A stretch of DNA of 64,000 nucleotides from Sipunculus nudus (lineage: Eukaryota > Annelida > Sipuncula > Golfingiida > Sipunculidae): assembly GCA_026874595.1 (NCBI GenBank), contig CM049318.1, positions 25,191,956 to 25,255,955 on the forward strand, given 5' to 3'. The position numbers and the translations under genes are program-made. This document shows, in pieces, positions 32,823-46,400 of the stretch. The notes under the pieces were generated by a model. The model worked only from the letters and a program-made list of their open reading frames with translations, made no database searches and was not told the DNA's origin. Positions within the stretch are counted from its first letter, which is position 1. Every line of letters starts with the position of its first letter.

Positions 32823-34417
32823 AAATCTAAAACAAACAAAACAACATTTACAATAGCAAGCCAAGTAAAGTATTCGGTGGGTCTTTGTCCCTGTGAGAAC
32901 ATTTTGATCTGTGCGGCGACGCGTTGGGATGTGGTCAAGGTAATAGGTTCAATATTGCGCTAAGTGTCATGGTGATTAAAAACTATTTGTCACAGATCAA
33001 GATTGGCAATATCAGTCTTTGGTCGGTGCTTGGTGCGAATACACATCCATTCATAAAACTGTTACATTGAATTAATTATCCTTTCAGAGTTATGCATATT
33101 TTCACCTTTTCTCTATTGTTGGATTTGTCGACTCTGCCTACTTTCCTGTCAATTAACTGTGATTTGTATGCACTGGGAATTTATTAATTAAGAACAGACA
33201 AGAGAAATCGCAGGCAATGTTCCCACCTGATGTTAGAAGATAACATCACCTATGTCCATAGCGCCATCAATCTTGTGCCAGTCGTTTGTGGTAGGTATAT
33301 TTATATCACTTAGTTCAGTCACCCATTGGATTTTCCGGTTTTTTCGCTTTTTAACTTGACCTAAATAGCTTGAGCGTGTATCTGACCTTAACCTAACACT
33401 GAGTCAGACGTGGAACTGCAGGCTAGTACGCTATACCTTTTAAGCGACCAAATCCAAGGTAGGCCTTAAGTTCTCTCTATCTCTCTCTGTTTTTTCTTAT
33501 CTGCGCTGAATATAAAAAAAATATGGTATACTAAATTTTTTATATTGCTGTACTTTAAAATCGCTTGCTGAAAAATGCAATGAAGCTGGGTTTATGTGCT
33601 AAATGTGACGCATCAAACACCATACCTGACAGCACAAGTGCTAAAATCCGAGCAAAAGTGACGCCGATCTTGTTCCGTATTGTTCGGGGTTACGGCCCGC
33701 TAGATAATATGAACGAATTAGGACAACCTCCTGCATTCCAAATAAATATTTAAAAAAGTCCGAAAATATTTTCTAATGTGTCAAGCCATGACAACATGAC
33801 ACTCAGGCGTTCTAAAATAAACTGATAGGGGTCAAAATAGAAAACCCGTTTTATGGGTAGAATCAAATTATTTGTTGTGTGGTAGTATTTGAAATCAGAG
33901 GCTTGTATGGTCGTGTTATATCTGCTAAATAATGAATAAAAAATGTTGTTACATAAAATTATTCACATTAGTTCCCTCTTTTCTGCCCTATCCTGCCCGA
34001 TTCACACAAAGCTGTTAAGCCATCACGACCGATGCAAAGACAAAATTTCCGAGTACAACCAACCTCTTAATTAATACATGCTGCATGATTTATATGTAAG
34101 TCAACCGTGAATGTCATATTTATTATTTTTCCAGACAGAATATCGTCACTTTATTTCTAACCTACTGGAAAATGACAGTTCGACAAGCAGATGAAAATGA
34201 AGAAGTACTGTTAGAAATGGCGTGCACATCTGTATGCACCATAATTGATGCGAACCCAATAGCTTGTACTGTCAGTCTTCAGTTAATTAGATATGGACGT
34301 TTGGGTGGCACGCTGCCGCTAACATGTTTCATGAAATGAGAATAAAATAGTTAAATTAGCATTATAACTACTTACCTCCATGGGTTTAACAAGTTGAAAT
34401 CATGTTAATATTAAGAG

Positions 34418-34500
34418 CTGGGTGGGGCTTAGTGTAATTGTTAAGGCGGTCGACTGCTGCGCTGATGTTCTCTGGCTCGATCCGAGTCAAGGCCTCAAAT
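34418..34500 (+). mobile_element. tRNA-derived SINE-like unit with near-complete cloverleaf
   Basis: Starts GGGGCTTAGTGTAATTGTTA (A-box), then GGCTCGATCCGAG (B-box), ending AAGGCCTC. The ends GGGGCTT and AAGGCCTC can pair over seven positions with wobbles, as in an acceptor stem. T-stem pairing is imperfect and the loop is not TTCRANY, so a working tRNA is unlikely. Confidence 0.5.
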
Positions 34501-35439
34501 GCAAGATGGCGGAATGGGAAGATACGTCCTAATGTCCTCTGCGACAGGATATTACTGGATAATTCTTAACCCTGTGCTTATAAATCCTGAAATCCAGAAA
34601 GCTTGATAATAACATTACGTTGGTTGTTATCTACAGTTATCTTAATTGTACCTTCTTCGACAGATATTATTACAAACAGACCTCAATTGGAAAAAATACA
34701 GAGTTAATATTAATATTATATGATATATATTGTCGTACAGATCAATACATTCTCTCATCTCAAGAACCTTTTATTCAGCAATTTGATCGATCGAGAAGTT
34801 TAATGTATAAATATATTGATCTTCAATCTACTATCTTCAGGGAAAAAATCCAGTTGTAGAATTCCAGTTGTATGAACAGTATATAAAATGCGTCTAAAAT
34901 TATATATATAAATATATAAATAGAGCGAAACACGTTTTAATCAACATGTTACATATAACACTTATTCGATCTATATCTTATGAAAAAGGATCTTCTATCC
35001 ACGTATTATATTAACAACTTTTCAATCAAAATAATGTCAAGCACTTCTTCATTCTATTGTCTAAAATTTATTAACGGAGTTTGGTGACACGTCAGCTGCA
35101 TTTGTGGTCACCATAGTATTTAATGTTTAATTTATAATTATTATTGGAAATTTAATGATAATAATAATAATAATCACAATAATAATTTAAAGGTTTCTTT
35201 ACCTTTGTTAGATTGTTGTGCTATTTCTTTATCCAAGCCGGGGACCAGACCCATTTACTGGTAATAGGGCTTGCTTTGTTTTAAGCTCCATCCGTGGTTC
35301 ATCCATGGAGTCCATAAACAAAACATATATTTTCTGAGTAGAATACAACAACTTTTTGGGGGGGTCGTGGCGGAGGTAAATATGTAGTCTGAAAGTACTG
35401 TTCTAGTTATAACCGGTGCTAGCAGTCTACGTGCATGTA

Positions 35440-35598
35440 CTCAGAAGAGGGAAGGTGCCCTTTTTTTACCACAGGGTTTATACCAATATCTGTTGGCTGG
35501 ACACTTCTCTTTTTCTGAACCAGAGGACCTTTTAAAAATTTTCTCATTAGTCTTTCCGCGATGGACCCCTCCTTTCTTAAATCCTGGATCAGTCCCTG
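35440..35598 (-). mobile_element. G/C-tract MITE, degraded reverse copy
   Basis: Reverse strand begins CAGGGACTGATCCAGGATTT, then AAGAAAGGAGGGGTCC and AGACTAATGA, matching the order seen at 21262. The far end is not clear. Confidence 0.5.
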
Positions 35599-37610
35599 CA
35601 ACATGTTTAGGGAACCTCCTGTTGACAGAGGGATGGCTGGGCCCTTGAAACAGGTGTATAGTGACTCAGAGACACACTTATCATTAGTCATTCATTATAT
35701 TCACAACAACTTATTTACGCACAAACGAAAAGCGCCGTCATGCTTCGTTGGAACAAAACACACAAACGTGTTTGTGAAGCGATACACGTGTACCAATAAC
35801 AACATTAAACAACACATAGACGGATCATAAAATCCGCCACATAATATATACTAACACAACAGTTTGTAGATTTGCTAATTTATCATAAAGATTTTCTCTT
35901 TCTCTTCATCTCGTTAAAGGATAGGTTCAAGGCCTGATGGGACACGGTCTATTGAATGTTGTTATTAAATTTAAAAAAAAAAAAACCCTCCTGGATTCAT
36001 GTTTCATATGCACGCGGCATATCCATGCATCGAATCAATATTTGTCGTTTAAAGATGTTGTTTTCTTTTGGAAAAAAATTAAAAGTTTATTTTGACAGTG
36101 GCATAAACCAGTGTTGGCTGACCCTGGGTGACTCCTCCACGGGGTACTGGCAATATGTGAAAAAAAAATTAATAGGAAGGAACTAGCGGCACCCTGCCAC
36201 CAAAGCTTCGATTTAAATTAACTGAAAATGTCGATGTGGCAGTACAAGCTATAGGGTCGGAACTAATCCTAGTATAAGTAGATGTGCAAGCCATTTCTAA
36301 CAAAGTTTTTTTTATATTAATAACGAGGCTTTGTTTACTAGGAAAGTTTGTCTCTCACTCCTTCATGACTGCATGAAAGCGAAAACTGCGGTAACCGATA
36401 CACATTAAATCCTCATTCCTCGTGGCCAAGGTAACGAACATAATTTTTTCGTCATTATTTAGCAAATAAAACAGGACCATATATAAGCCTCCATTGTCAA
36501 ATAATACCATACAGCAAATATTTTGATCCGGCCCTTGGAATGGGTGTTTTGACCTGTACCATGACTCGCAGGCCTCCATCAGGTTAATTCATAAAGGCCT
36601 GAATGTCATGTTATCATGGCTAGAAAGGTACCAGACTAGCGTATCCAACTAGGGGGCCACCGTATACATGTCGTAGGTAAAAGTGGTTAAGAGCTATTAT
36701 AATTTAAAGCGGTTAACTCAATGAAAATAAATAAATAAATGCTTCTTTATTTCACAAATTTAGGTCAAGATAAGCACTACTGAAAAGATTTAATGTATTT
36801 TGTTGTTAAAATTCAATTTTGTCAAGGCCAGTTAGCAATCAGACAATCAGACAGCGTGCTGCAATTTGGCTGTATCCCAATTCAAATTACCAGACCGAAG
36901 AGACACCTTTACTATAATGCACGTTCTGACGTATTCTTTTGTGATATGATTCATAAATAGGTACATGCGACCGACCAAGACTCATATACATGTCACATTT
37001 AGTAAGTATCAAAGCATTTAGGACGGCACGATACTAGTTTTCCACGGGCCTGCGCATTGGGCATTTTGATCCACTGTATGCTGTGTTTAGATAAACAATG
37101 AACCAATCTTGCGGCTTATGTCTAAATAAATCAGATACAGATACTTTATCATGTGACTGATCCGAGCATCCATTCTCACCTACCACCTACAGATGTGGCT
37201 AGTGTAATTGGATAGTCCATTACTAAATCATTTCTCGAAGTAGAATTAAAATTTTATATATTAATACTCATTATTTCACACATTAGGAAAGCTGTAACCT
37301 ATGTTCAGCTAACTAGCAAATTCACCGCCACACAAAATCACGGTTTAATGGTTTTTTTACCTTTATTCTACGGGGATCACTTGAACACTTGTAACAAAAC
37401 ATATCGTTTGCTGTAATTCTGAAACATAATTCACACGGAAGCAAACTTGATAATTATCAATATTGTAAATATTACAAATTTAACATTTTACTTCTTTACA
37501 TATTACTATCATCAATATTTTATTTAATACAAAATGTTATTCAAAGTGTTTAAATTCATTTAATGCATTAATTATCATATAAACTACTGACATGAAAATA
37601 ATTGTTTCAG

Positions 37611-37675
37611 ATTGGAAGTATCTATTCAACCTTTCAATGACACGTTGATCAAAATAAAACTCAGTTACAATTCAA
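37611..37675 (+). other. Candidate 5' non-coding exon of the vWA gene
   Basis: 65 bp between a strong acceptor (ATTGTTTCAG) and a strong donor (GTGAGT). The first coding exon of the vWA gene itself follows an acceptor (TCTTTCACAG, ending 40142), so at least one upstream exon is needed. This is the nearest well-bounded candidate I see. Transcript evidence is absent. Confidence 0.3.
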
Positions 37676-39716
37676 GTGAGTATTGTTTCCAGTTTGTTTT
37701 CCTTATCGTTCACAGGTCATTTAATTCGAGGTACCAGACATCTTAAATATAGACTTTAGCGGAGGTTTCTCTTAAAATATTGTACCGAGTAATTTAATTA
37801 GTGGCGATGTACAATTAATAATATCATAATTAGTAGAAAACGCATCAGGTCAGATCAGAAAGCTGTAAGACTTCTCGCCTTCCTACCACCCCTCTTATCT
37901 GTATTTGGACTGACACATTAATAGACCACCCCTATTGTAAAGTAGGCTCGCCTGGTTGTGAGAGGAGAGGGAACTTCACTTATTTTCTGGTGCCTGAATA
38001 ATATAGACGTGGGCAAAGCAGCCCTCGTCTGGGCGGCACGTAGTCATTTTTACGTGCTCAGGGACTTAATGTTAATCGACATACGGTAAAATTACAGTAG
38101 CCGCAGCGATGGTTCTAGCCCCCTGATTAAATTAATACACTTGCAGTTTATGTATGGCTTAGTAATAAAAACATTCCAAATTCCATATGGTGATTTTAAA
38201 CTAAAATTCCTAAGTTGTTTAACATTATCTGTGGGGAAAATCCTACAATATAACACGTACATAACCTGAAAATGTGAATACAGATAAATCCAAATACAAA
38301 AGAAAAATTCTCTAGGAACGAGGGTTTTCTTTGTCATTAACGTTAGACATTACGGATTCTTGCTTTTTTACCGGATGGAATTAAATTTACCTTTATTTAA
38401 ACTGCTGTTGCAGACACCAACCACTGTTTATAAAATACATTACAGGACCTTCATCATATTGACTAACAAGCAGTTCGATAGCTACCTGTTGGTCTAAATA
38501 AAATTGTTTTGTTTCCGGTTGACCAACCAATCTGTAATGTGACTTCCATATTGTCAGGATATCTGAAAGAAACAAGGATGAAAGCAATATCTCTTGAATG
38601 TATTATTGTAACATCCACCGACTCATCCTAGTTCCGGGTCTGTTTCATGACCAGTAGAGGTCAGGGCTATTGGTCGGTCCGCTTCAGATTATCTGAGGAC
38701 CGGAAAGTTTGTCCGTTGTCCGGGAGAATGTGCTGTCCACTCTACTGAGTATACCCTTAAAATAAAATATATAACGTCGTTTAGCCGAAAGAATTAGACA
38801 TTTGGAGGCAGACGAGTCATAATTTTTCAAAGGGCATTTTACTAATGATTTTCCAGTTTTCTCATATATGCAGCCAACCACCTTAGGTTACATTTTTTTT
38901 CCATTTCTCAACATTATTTACCAACAAATTGTTTGTAAATAAGCCGATACTTTTTTGGTAAATATGTACAATCCTTAGGAGTTTTGTTAAGTCACTACGG
39001 TGCCTTCAAAGTGCGGCGACTTCTGACCTCATGAAATATGCGTTGTTTTAATGCGAACTTATGCGAGATATTAAATTGATTAAAATTTCTGATGAGTTTT
39101 GTTATAAAGCCTCATATTATTTCGAAGGTAATCGCGGCGAACCATAAAGTAGCCTTGTGACCCGTGACTTTATTAAGTCTGCGTGGATTTTTCCCATAAT
39201 CTTACTCAGGCCAGTTAATCTGTTGGTAAGTAGTTATGGACGATGGTTATACCATAATACTCCCGTCATATAGACGGGCGTATACAAATAATTGAAAAAA
39301 AAAACAGATTTTAAATTAAGTGTTAACTGATTCCATATGGTTTTGCCAATCATAAAAAAAACTGGACTCAAATCTCCAGGGCATTTATACGAGTAAAGCC
39401 AGCTATACGCCTATCTTTTTTTTGTAGAATTTATGTTATTCCTCACTTACTCTGTGTCACTTTTGGTATTTGGTGTATTGTTGGAATATAACTTGTTACA
39501 AAATGCCCTTTGTAAAAGTTTGGTTGGTTTTAGTGGCAGCCAAATATCCTTGCTGAATGTGTTGAGATTATTTTGGTGGGCCTACACGTTTTAAACATAT
39601 GCATGATATAAACAAAATCGAAAGTCTTTGAGAGGTGGGATCGGCTTTTTCAGGCCTGGTTTTATAAAAGCTTCAAGGTATTATATTTAGTTAAAGCCAA
39701 AAACAAATAAAAGTTA

Positions 39717-39995
39717 GGTACCAAGGCAAGGCCCGCATCCATTTTAAACCCCCGCATCATTTTTTTTTTTTAATTTTTCAATAGAATCTTATCAATTTTG
39801 AGCTCCAGCCACTCGGACATTTCTTTCAGGAAGATTAAAAAATATAATATTGATCAAATTTCCTTTGTTTTGTAGTGCTTTTACTTGTTTAGCAAACAGA
39901 ACTGTTATTATCATGCTTTTCCGTGATCATATGACATTTTCATCGAACAAATAAAAAAGATTTTAAAAAAATCCCCCGAAAAGTGCCTGAGAACC
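39717..39995 (+). mobile_element. MITE with GGTTCTCAGGCAC ends, copy 1
   Basis: Left end GGTACCAAGGCAAGGCCCGC (mutated), right end GTGCCTGAGAACC. Shared interior includes ATTTCCTTTGTT and TGATCATATGACATTTT. Copies 2 and 3 are at 54194-54465 and 63195-63412. Confidence 0.65.
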
Positions 39996-40156
39996 AGACC
40001 TTATTTTTTGGCCTAATAGACGACAGATAATGGTATAGGCCGCTTTAAATATGGTTTTAGATGAGCGTGTTTGATGTTATTGAGAGCAGTTATTTGAAGC
40101 TAATGTTGTGTGTCTTTTATACTTATTATTCATCTTTCACAGACACAGAAGCAGAA

Positions 40157-40220
40157 ATGGGGACCCGCCTCCTCTTGCTTCTCACCGTTGCCCTAGCAAC
40201 ATTGGGTTCTGGAAAAGCAC
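40157..40220 (+). CDS. vWA gene coding exon 1 (signal peptide)
   Basis: ATG at 40157 follows 14 nt of 5'UTR after acceptor TTTCACAG. Encodes MGTRLLLLLTVALATLGSGK plus A and one base; donor GTACGT. Phase 1 out. Likely cleavage is near SGKA|Q. Confidence 0.82.
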
Positions 40221-40358
40221 GTACGTTATACTTTTTTTAAATAGTTTGTTCTCTCATTTTTACTCTCTTTAATTTGAAAATACCTTGTTATCGTATTATT
40301 TCATATGTATGTTTTAAATGGTCAGTTTAAAAGAGTTAATAACAAAAGGTGCTAGATG

Positions 40359-40402
<44 letters not shown>

Positions 40403-43400
40403 ATATATATCTGACGAAAAACACATTTACTTAAAGTGAAAATGGTTATATTGTCCTAAGTAAGTATTCAAATATCTATTTTGGGGAGGGTGCAATCTTT
40501 CATTGATTCTACATTAAAATTAAAACTTATTCATATACATATTACCTTTATCCGATGGTACATTTAAAGGGATATTCATTAAATTTTAATTAAAGTTTCT
40601 CTTCGCAACATATAACCAGTTTCACCATTAAACCAAACTGTGCTGAGATAAAGTTGTCATTATAAACTTTCATAAGTAAATCTTACCCGAAAGTACCTTA
40701 TGATCAGAATAACGCCTATTTCAATATGTATCAATGAAGGATAAACAAAATATATGTTTTCAGGCTAAGGAAAAATTGTGGATGTACACATTTTCAACTG
40801 AGTTCCGTATATACATTACGTACATATGTGACCAACATATCCATATTATATCGTTTTACATGTCAACATAAAAATCGTTAAAAAGCTTTACAATTAAATA
40901 TATATCACTGTGGATGCGGACAGCGACATAAATAATTCATATACAGTCACATTTATGTAGAGAAGTCCACAAAACAAATTTTAGATATGAGTATAAAATT
41001 TTACAGAAACGTGTGAAAAGCTGTCGGCGGACATCGTTTTCCTGGTCGATTGGTCAGCAAAGCTAAGTCTTGATGATACGACCAATTTAAAGACAATACT
41101 GAAATCCGTCGTCACTGACAAATACCTGGGGAAGTCAGATAACCGGCTAGGCCTTGTATGGTTCAGCGACAATGCCCAAGTTGGATTCAACCTAGCCGAG
41201 TGCAACATGGACGTCTCATGCATGCAGCAGAAAATAGACCAGGCTCCCATTAAGGTATTTCCTCTGTGGTTTAATAATTTATCCACCTCCGAGCTTTTTT
41301 GTTTCAATAGTTTGACCCAAAAGTCACCTTTTCTGGTTCAATGATAATGAATGGTTTGTTCTGAAGGTACCACTCCACGCCTGTTTGATTTCATGTGCAC
41401 TAGATCGAATAAAGTGTTTTGTTTTCGACTTTATCGTCCTGAATTGCTTTAACACCAATTGCTCGACCTTGACCTTAAACTAATCTAGCTGTATCCAGTG
41501 CAACCAGGTAATCATAGACCTGACTGAGCTTTAATAAGAAAAACTTAAGATACACCTAATCCCAGGTTCAAATACTTCATTTAGAACATCAAATGTCCAT
41601 AGGTGGAGATATTTGTGTTTGGCATTCTTCTTTACGTTTTTTCTCTCATTTTCTGCCACTTTTTTTTCAACCGAATTCATTGATACATACTCACTATATA
41701 CTTTACTATGATCCAATTAACTTGACCGAGTTCTGATGACCTTGACATATATTTTTACTTCTAATCTATAAGGTGTAAAGACAAATGGATAAAAGTTGAC
41801 TTACAAAATCAGGTTGTCACATTTCTCTGGCACAGTTCTGGTATTCACTGATGCGGAAAGATATGAGATAAATGACTCTGTACTTTTCAGTTAGGCCACG
41901 TTTAAAGATATACCGTTTAATCTTGAAAGTTGAAACTTTCACAAGCACGTGTCCGTTATAATATAGGAGTTCAGTGGAATGATAAGGGAATAATATGCAA
42001 ATTACGAAAACGTGACGTCACCATTTTGAACGCTTCTATCTGTTTTACAGAACAACAATTCTAATGGAAGTGTACCATAATGCAAACAATTGGATCAATA
42101 GAGCTAAAAGTCGGGGACAAATTTGAAGTAAAGAAGATGGGATAGGGCAAAGGTGGAAAAAGTGACTGCCGCATAACAGTTACAAGAAGTCTAGTTTAAC
42201 CCACAGATATTACAGTTCAGGCTTTGATATGTGTTATAGACAATACTTTTAGATTTATGCTTTCAACAAGTTCCAAATTTACTAATTGGGTTTTCACGAA
42301 TGTTTGTTTTATGAATTCAGCATTAAGAGTTATAGAATCACCTTCAAATTATTCTTGTTATTATACATCAAATGTCATGATACGCACATATTTTTTCCTA
42401 GTGGAAACAAAAAGTGCTCAGTATAAGCGTCGGTTGTTCTGAAAAGTGTTCAGTGTTTGTGTTAAGTTGTTTCAGTTTGAACATCACGTGTTCGAGTTTG
42501 AATACAACTTGTTCTTATATGATAATCAAGTGATTAAGTTTAAAATGTCCGTTGAATATCAAGGGATCAGTTTTAAGAGCCAAGTGCTTCAATTTGAAAG
42601 TCAACTTTTTGGTACAATATCTGTTCTGCTCCTGAGATCAAATGATGTTGTTTGAGAAGTACGTTTGAAGATACAAATACACGACGTCAAGTGATTAAAT
42701 TTGGTCATTAAATATGAATATCAATCTCGGATTTGAAAGAAAATTGTCTTAAGCACTCCAGGTTGAAATTCAAGTATTCCTGTTTTAGCACCAAAGGTTT
42801 GCGTTATTTTATTTTATTTGAAAGTAAAGCGTCAATTTATGGAAACAAAATGCGCAACCAGGGACATTGGGGGGGGGGGGGGAAAGGGCAGCGCCCCTCT
42901 CTCTCTGTTATACAAACCAAGGATATATAATAGTATACGCTTAAAAGTGAAAAGCAAGACCTGATTATGAGTCTCGCGCCGTTTTCTTTCCTAAATTTCC
43001 TTGCAAAAACTTTTGTATAGGCCTACTAGCACCCTGCCTTGTTTACCGGTGTTTGTCAGGTTTTTTTACCCACTCCCTTCTCTCTCTCTTTCTCTCTCTC
43101 TCTATCTCTATGTCCCTCTCTCTCTCTCTCTCTCTCTCTCTCCTTTACCTTCAGGTGCTCATTTTTGACGTCCGGATGTTTAGGTTTAGTTTTTAAATTC
43201 AAATATTCTGGATTCAATATGACTTTATGAAGGACTTTACAAGCAACTCTTACTACTACGTTTTTTTGGTTGAACTTAAACTTTAACGTCTAGTATGAAC
43301 TCAAACTTTAGCACCAAGTGCTGTTCAAGTAATCTTTTACACCATTGTTACATGGGGTGAATGTTTTGTCGCAGCGGAGGAATGTAGGCTTTGACTGCAC

Positions 43401-46400
43401 TTCTACTTCTTTATTATATTTCTAATTTATCAATTGATTGGTATTTATATTCTTGTAGGGCGGACGCTCAAATTTTGCTGCTGCAGTGGAAACGGCACGG
43501 ACAAAGATTTTTGGTAACCAAGGAGATCGCCCTGGTAACAAGAACATCTACATCTTCATCAGCGATGGTACTTTTTATGGCGACAAGAGTATGAGACAGA
43601 AACTTTCCGATGAACTGGCGCTGGTCAATGCCGCAAATGGGCGCATAGCGGCCATAGTTGTCGGTGAAAAACTGAACACGGGTTTCTTTGCAGAAAGAGT
43701 GAGTGAGCCGCATCTTTTGAACTTGTACGCATCCTTCTCTTACGAAAAGCTGAAGAACGATTATATGCTAGAGAACTGGCTGAGCATTTTATGTAAAGAT
43801 GAGGCGGTCGTCAATAGAACTTTGAGTGAGTATCTATTTTATGTTAAAATTGGATAGATTACAAAAATGAAAGATCGGCCCTTGAGTTGTTAGATGACTG
43901 GTCGATACACAGAGGAGAAAACAATACTTTGTATAATAAAATCGTCTGAATTGCATAGCAAGGAATAACACCATTAAGTGTGGATGGGAAATAGGAGTGA
44001 TTCATTAACCTTCTCTCAAGATTTCATGTATTATCAAGGGTGAGCTATCGGACACTGAACGAGAAAAATACGTTTGTGTAAACCATTAGGATCAGCGTTT
44101 GTCATTAACCTGCATATAACCCAATATATTAACCTGCATTTTTTGTGTTTTCATTGGTATGTAGAACCATATAACTGCCTTAGAGGGGCATTGACGGTTT
44201 GGTTTGCAATCAGACATTTGATAATGTGATGTGTGTATTGGGTCATAAACGTGTTTGATTACATTCAGAAACGCGAGCGTGTGATGTGTAGCTAGTCATG
44301 CATGGACGGAAAGGTTTGAAATCAGACACGGAATAGTGTGGCCTGTATCTGTTCTAGGACGGGCTGATTTAAAATCAGACACGGGATAGTGTGGTCTGTA
44401 TCTGTTCTAGGACGGGCTGGTTTGAAATCAGACACGGGATAGTGTGGTCTGTATCTGTTCTAGGACTTGCTGGTTTAAAATCAGACACGGGATAGTGTGG
44501 TCTGTATCTGTTCTAGGACGGGCTGGTTTAAAATCAGACACGTGATAGTGTGGCCTGTATCTGTTCTAGGACGTGCTGGTTTGAAATCAGACACGGGATA
44601 GTGTGGTCTGTATCTGTTCTAGTACGGGCTGGTTTAAAATCAGACACGGGATAGTGTGGTCTGTATCTGTTCTAGGACGGGCTGGTTTGGAATCAGACAC
44701 GGGATAGTGTGGTCTGTATCTGTTCTAGTACGGGCTGGTTTAAAATCAGACACGGGATAGTGTGGTCTGTATCTGTTCTAGGACGGGCTGGTTTGGAATC
44801 AGACACGGGATAGTGTGGTCTGTATCTGTTCTCGGACGTGCTGGTTTGAAATCAGACACGGGATAGTTGGGCTGTATCTGTTCTAGGACGTGCTGGTTTA
44901 AAATCAGACACGGGATAGTGTTGTCTGTATCTGTTCTAGGACGGGCTGGTTTGAAATCAGACACGGGATAGTGTTGTCTGTATCTGTTCTAGGACGGGCT
45001 GGTTTGAAATCAGACACGGGATAGTGTGGTCTGTATCTGTTCTAGGACGGGCTGGTTTGAAATCAGGCACGGGATAGTGTGGCCTGCATCTGTTCTAGGA
45101 CGGGCAGGTTTGAAATCAGACACGGGATAATGTGGCCTGTATCTGTTCATAGGCGGACTGGTTTGAAATCAAACACGGGATAGTGTGGTCTGTATCTGGT
45201 CATGGACGGACTGGTTTTTAATCAGACACAATATGGTGCAGTTGTATCTGGTCATGGACGAGTTGGTTTGTAATCAGACACAATATTGTGCATTTGTATC
45301 TGGTCCTGGACGGGTTGGTTTGTAATCAGACACAATATGGTGCAGTTGTATCTGGTCATGGACGGGTTGGTTTGTAATCAGACACGGGAAAGTATCTGGC
45401 CATGGACGTGCTGGTTTGTAATCAGATACGGGGTAATGTGGTTTGTAATCAGACACGGTATGGGTTATATGAGGTAAGGGATGGGCCTTTTTACATCAGA
45501 CACGATAGAGTATGATGTACATTAGGTAATGGATTGGCTGATTGTAACTAGACACAGAAAAGTGTGGTGTATATGAGGTAATGGACCTTATCTGGTCCTG
45601 GACGGGTTGGTCTGTAATCAGACACAATATGGTGCAGTTGTATCTGGTCATGGACGGAATGGTTCCTAATCAGACACAATATGGTTCAGTTGTATCTGGT
45701 CATGGACGGTTAGGTTTGCAATCAGACACAATATGGTGCAATTGTAACTGGTCATGGACCGGTTGGTTTTTAAACATAAATATGATGCAGTTGTATCTGG
45801 TCATGGACGGGTTGGTTTGTAAACAGACACAATATGGTGCAGTTGTATCTGGTCATGGACGGGCTGGTTTGTAGTCAGACACAATATGGTGCAGTTGTAT
45901 CTGATCATGGACGGGTTGGTTTATAAACAGACACAATATGGTGCAGTTGTATCTGATCATGGACGGGCTGGTTTCTAATCAGACACAATATGGTGCAGTT
46001 GTATCTGGTCATGGACGAGTTGGTTTGCAATCAGACACAATATGGTGCAGTTGTATCTGGTCATGGACGGTTTGGTTTGAAATCAGACACAATATGGTGC
46101 AGTTGTATCTGGTCATGGACGGTTTGGTTTGTAATCAGACACAAAATGGTGCAGTTGTATCTGGTCATGGACGGGCTGGTTTCTAATCAGACACAATATG
46201 GTTCAGTTGTATCTGGTCATGGACGGTTTGGTTTGAAATCAGACACAATATGGTTCAGTTGTATCTGGTCATGGACGGTTTGGTTTGAAATCAGACACAA
46301 TATGGTGCAGTTGTATCTGGTCATGGACGGTTTGGTTTGTTATCAGACACAATATATTTCAGTTGTATCTGGTCATGGTGCAGTTGTATCTGGTCATGGA

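Larger units (their letters stand above)
27085..37610. other. Gene-poor intergenic region
   Basis: About 10.5 kb in which I can support no gene. It contains a C-tract (27412-27433), a dispersed repeat with CCGTCCGTCCGTCTG (about 27640-27900), (TA)n at about 30285-30307 and 32791-32816, a SINE-like unit (34418-34500) and one reverse G/C-tract element (about 35440-35598). The rest is AT-rich and featureless to my reading. Upstream control of the vWA gene may lie at its right end. Confidence 0.55.

Noticed and set aside
34133-34339. Possible exon after TTTTCCAG, frame MTVRQADENEEVLLEM reminiscent of the start of GNAT acetyltransferases
   Set aside because: The resemblance is limited to a few residues. 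The frame stops after 56 codons and no partner exons were found.
36355-36579. Reverse-strand 74-codon frame
   Set aside because: Its DNA (ATACAGCAAATATTTTGATCCG) resembles 4530-4560, suggesting a dispersed repeat rather than a gene.
38393-38562. Reverse-strand frame after TTTCTTTCAG (ILTIWKSHYRLVGQPETKQF) that looks protein-like
   Set aside because: No recognised family and no neighbouring exons on that strand. Could be a transposon fragment. A transcript would be needed to call it.
44746-45456. Reverse-strand repeat peptides (PARPRTDTD-like)
   Set aside because: Products of the 53/52-bp array on the other strand.
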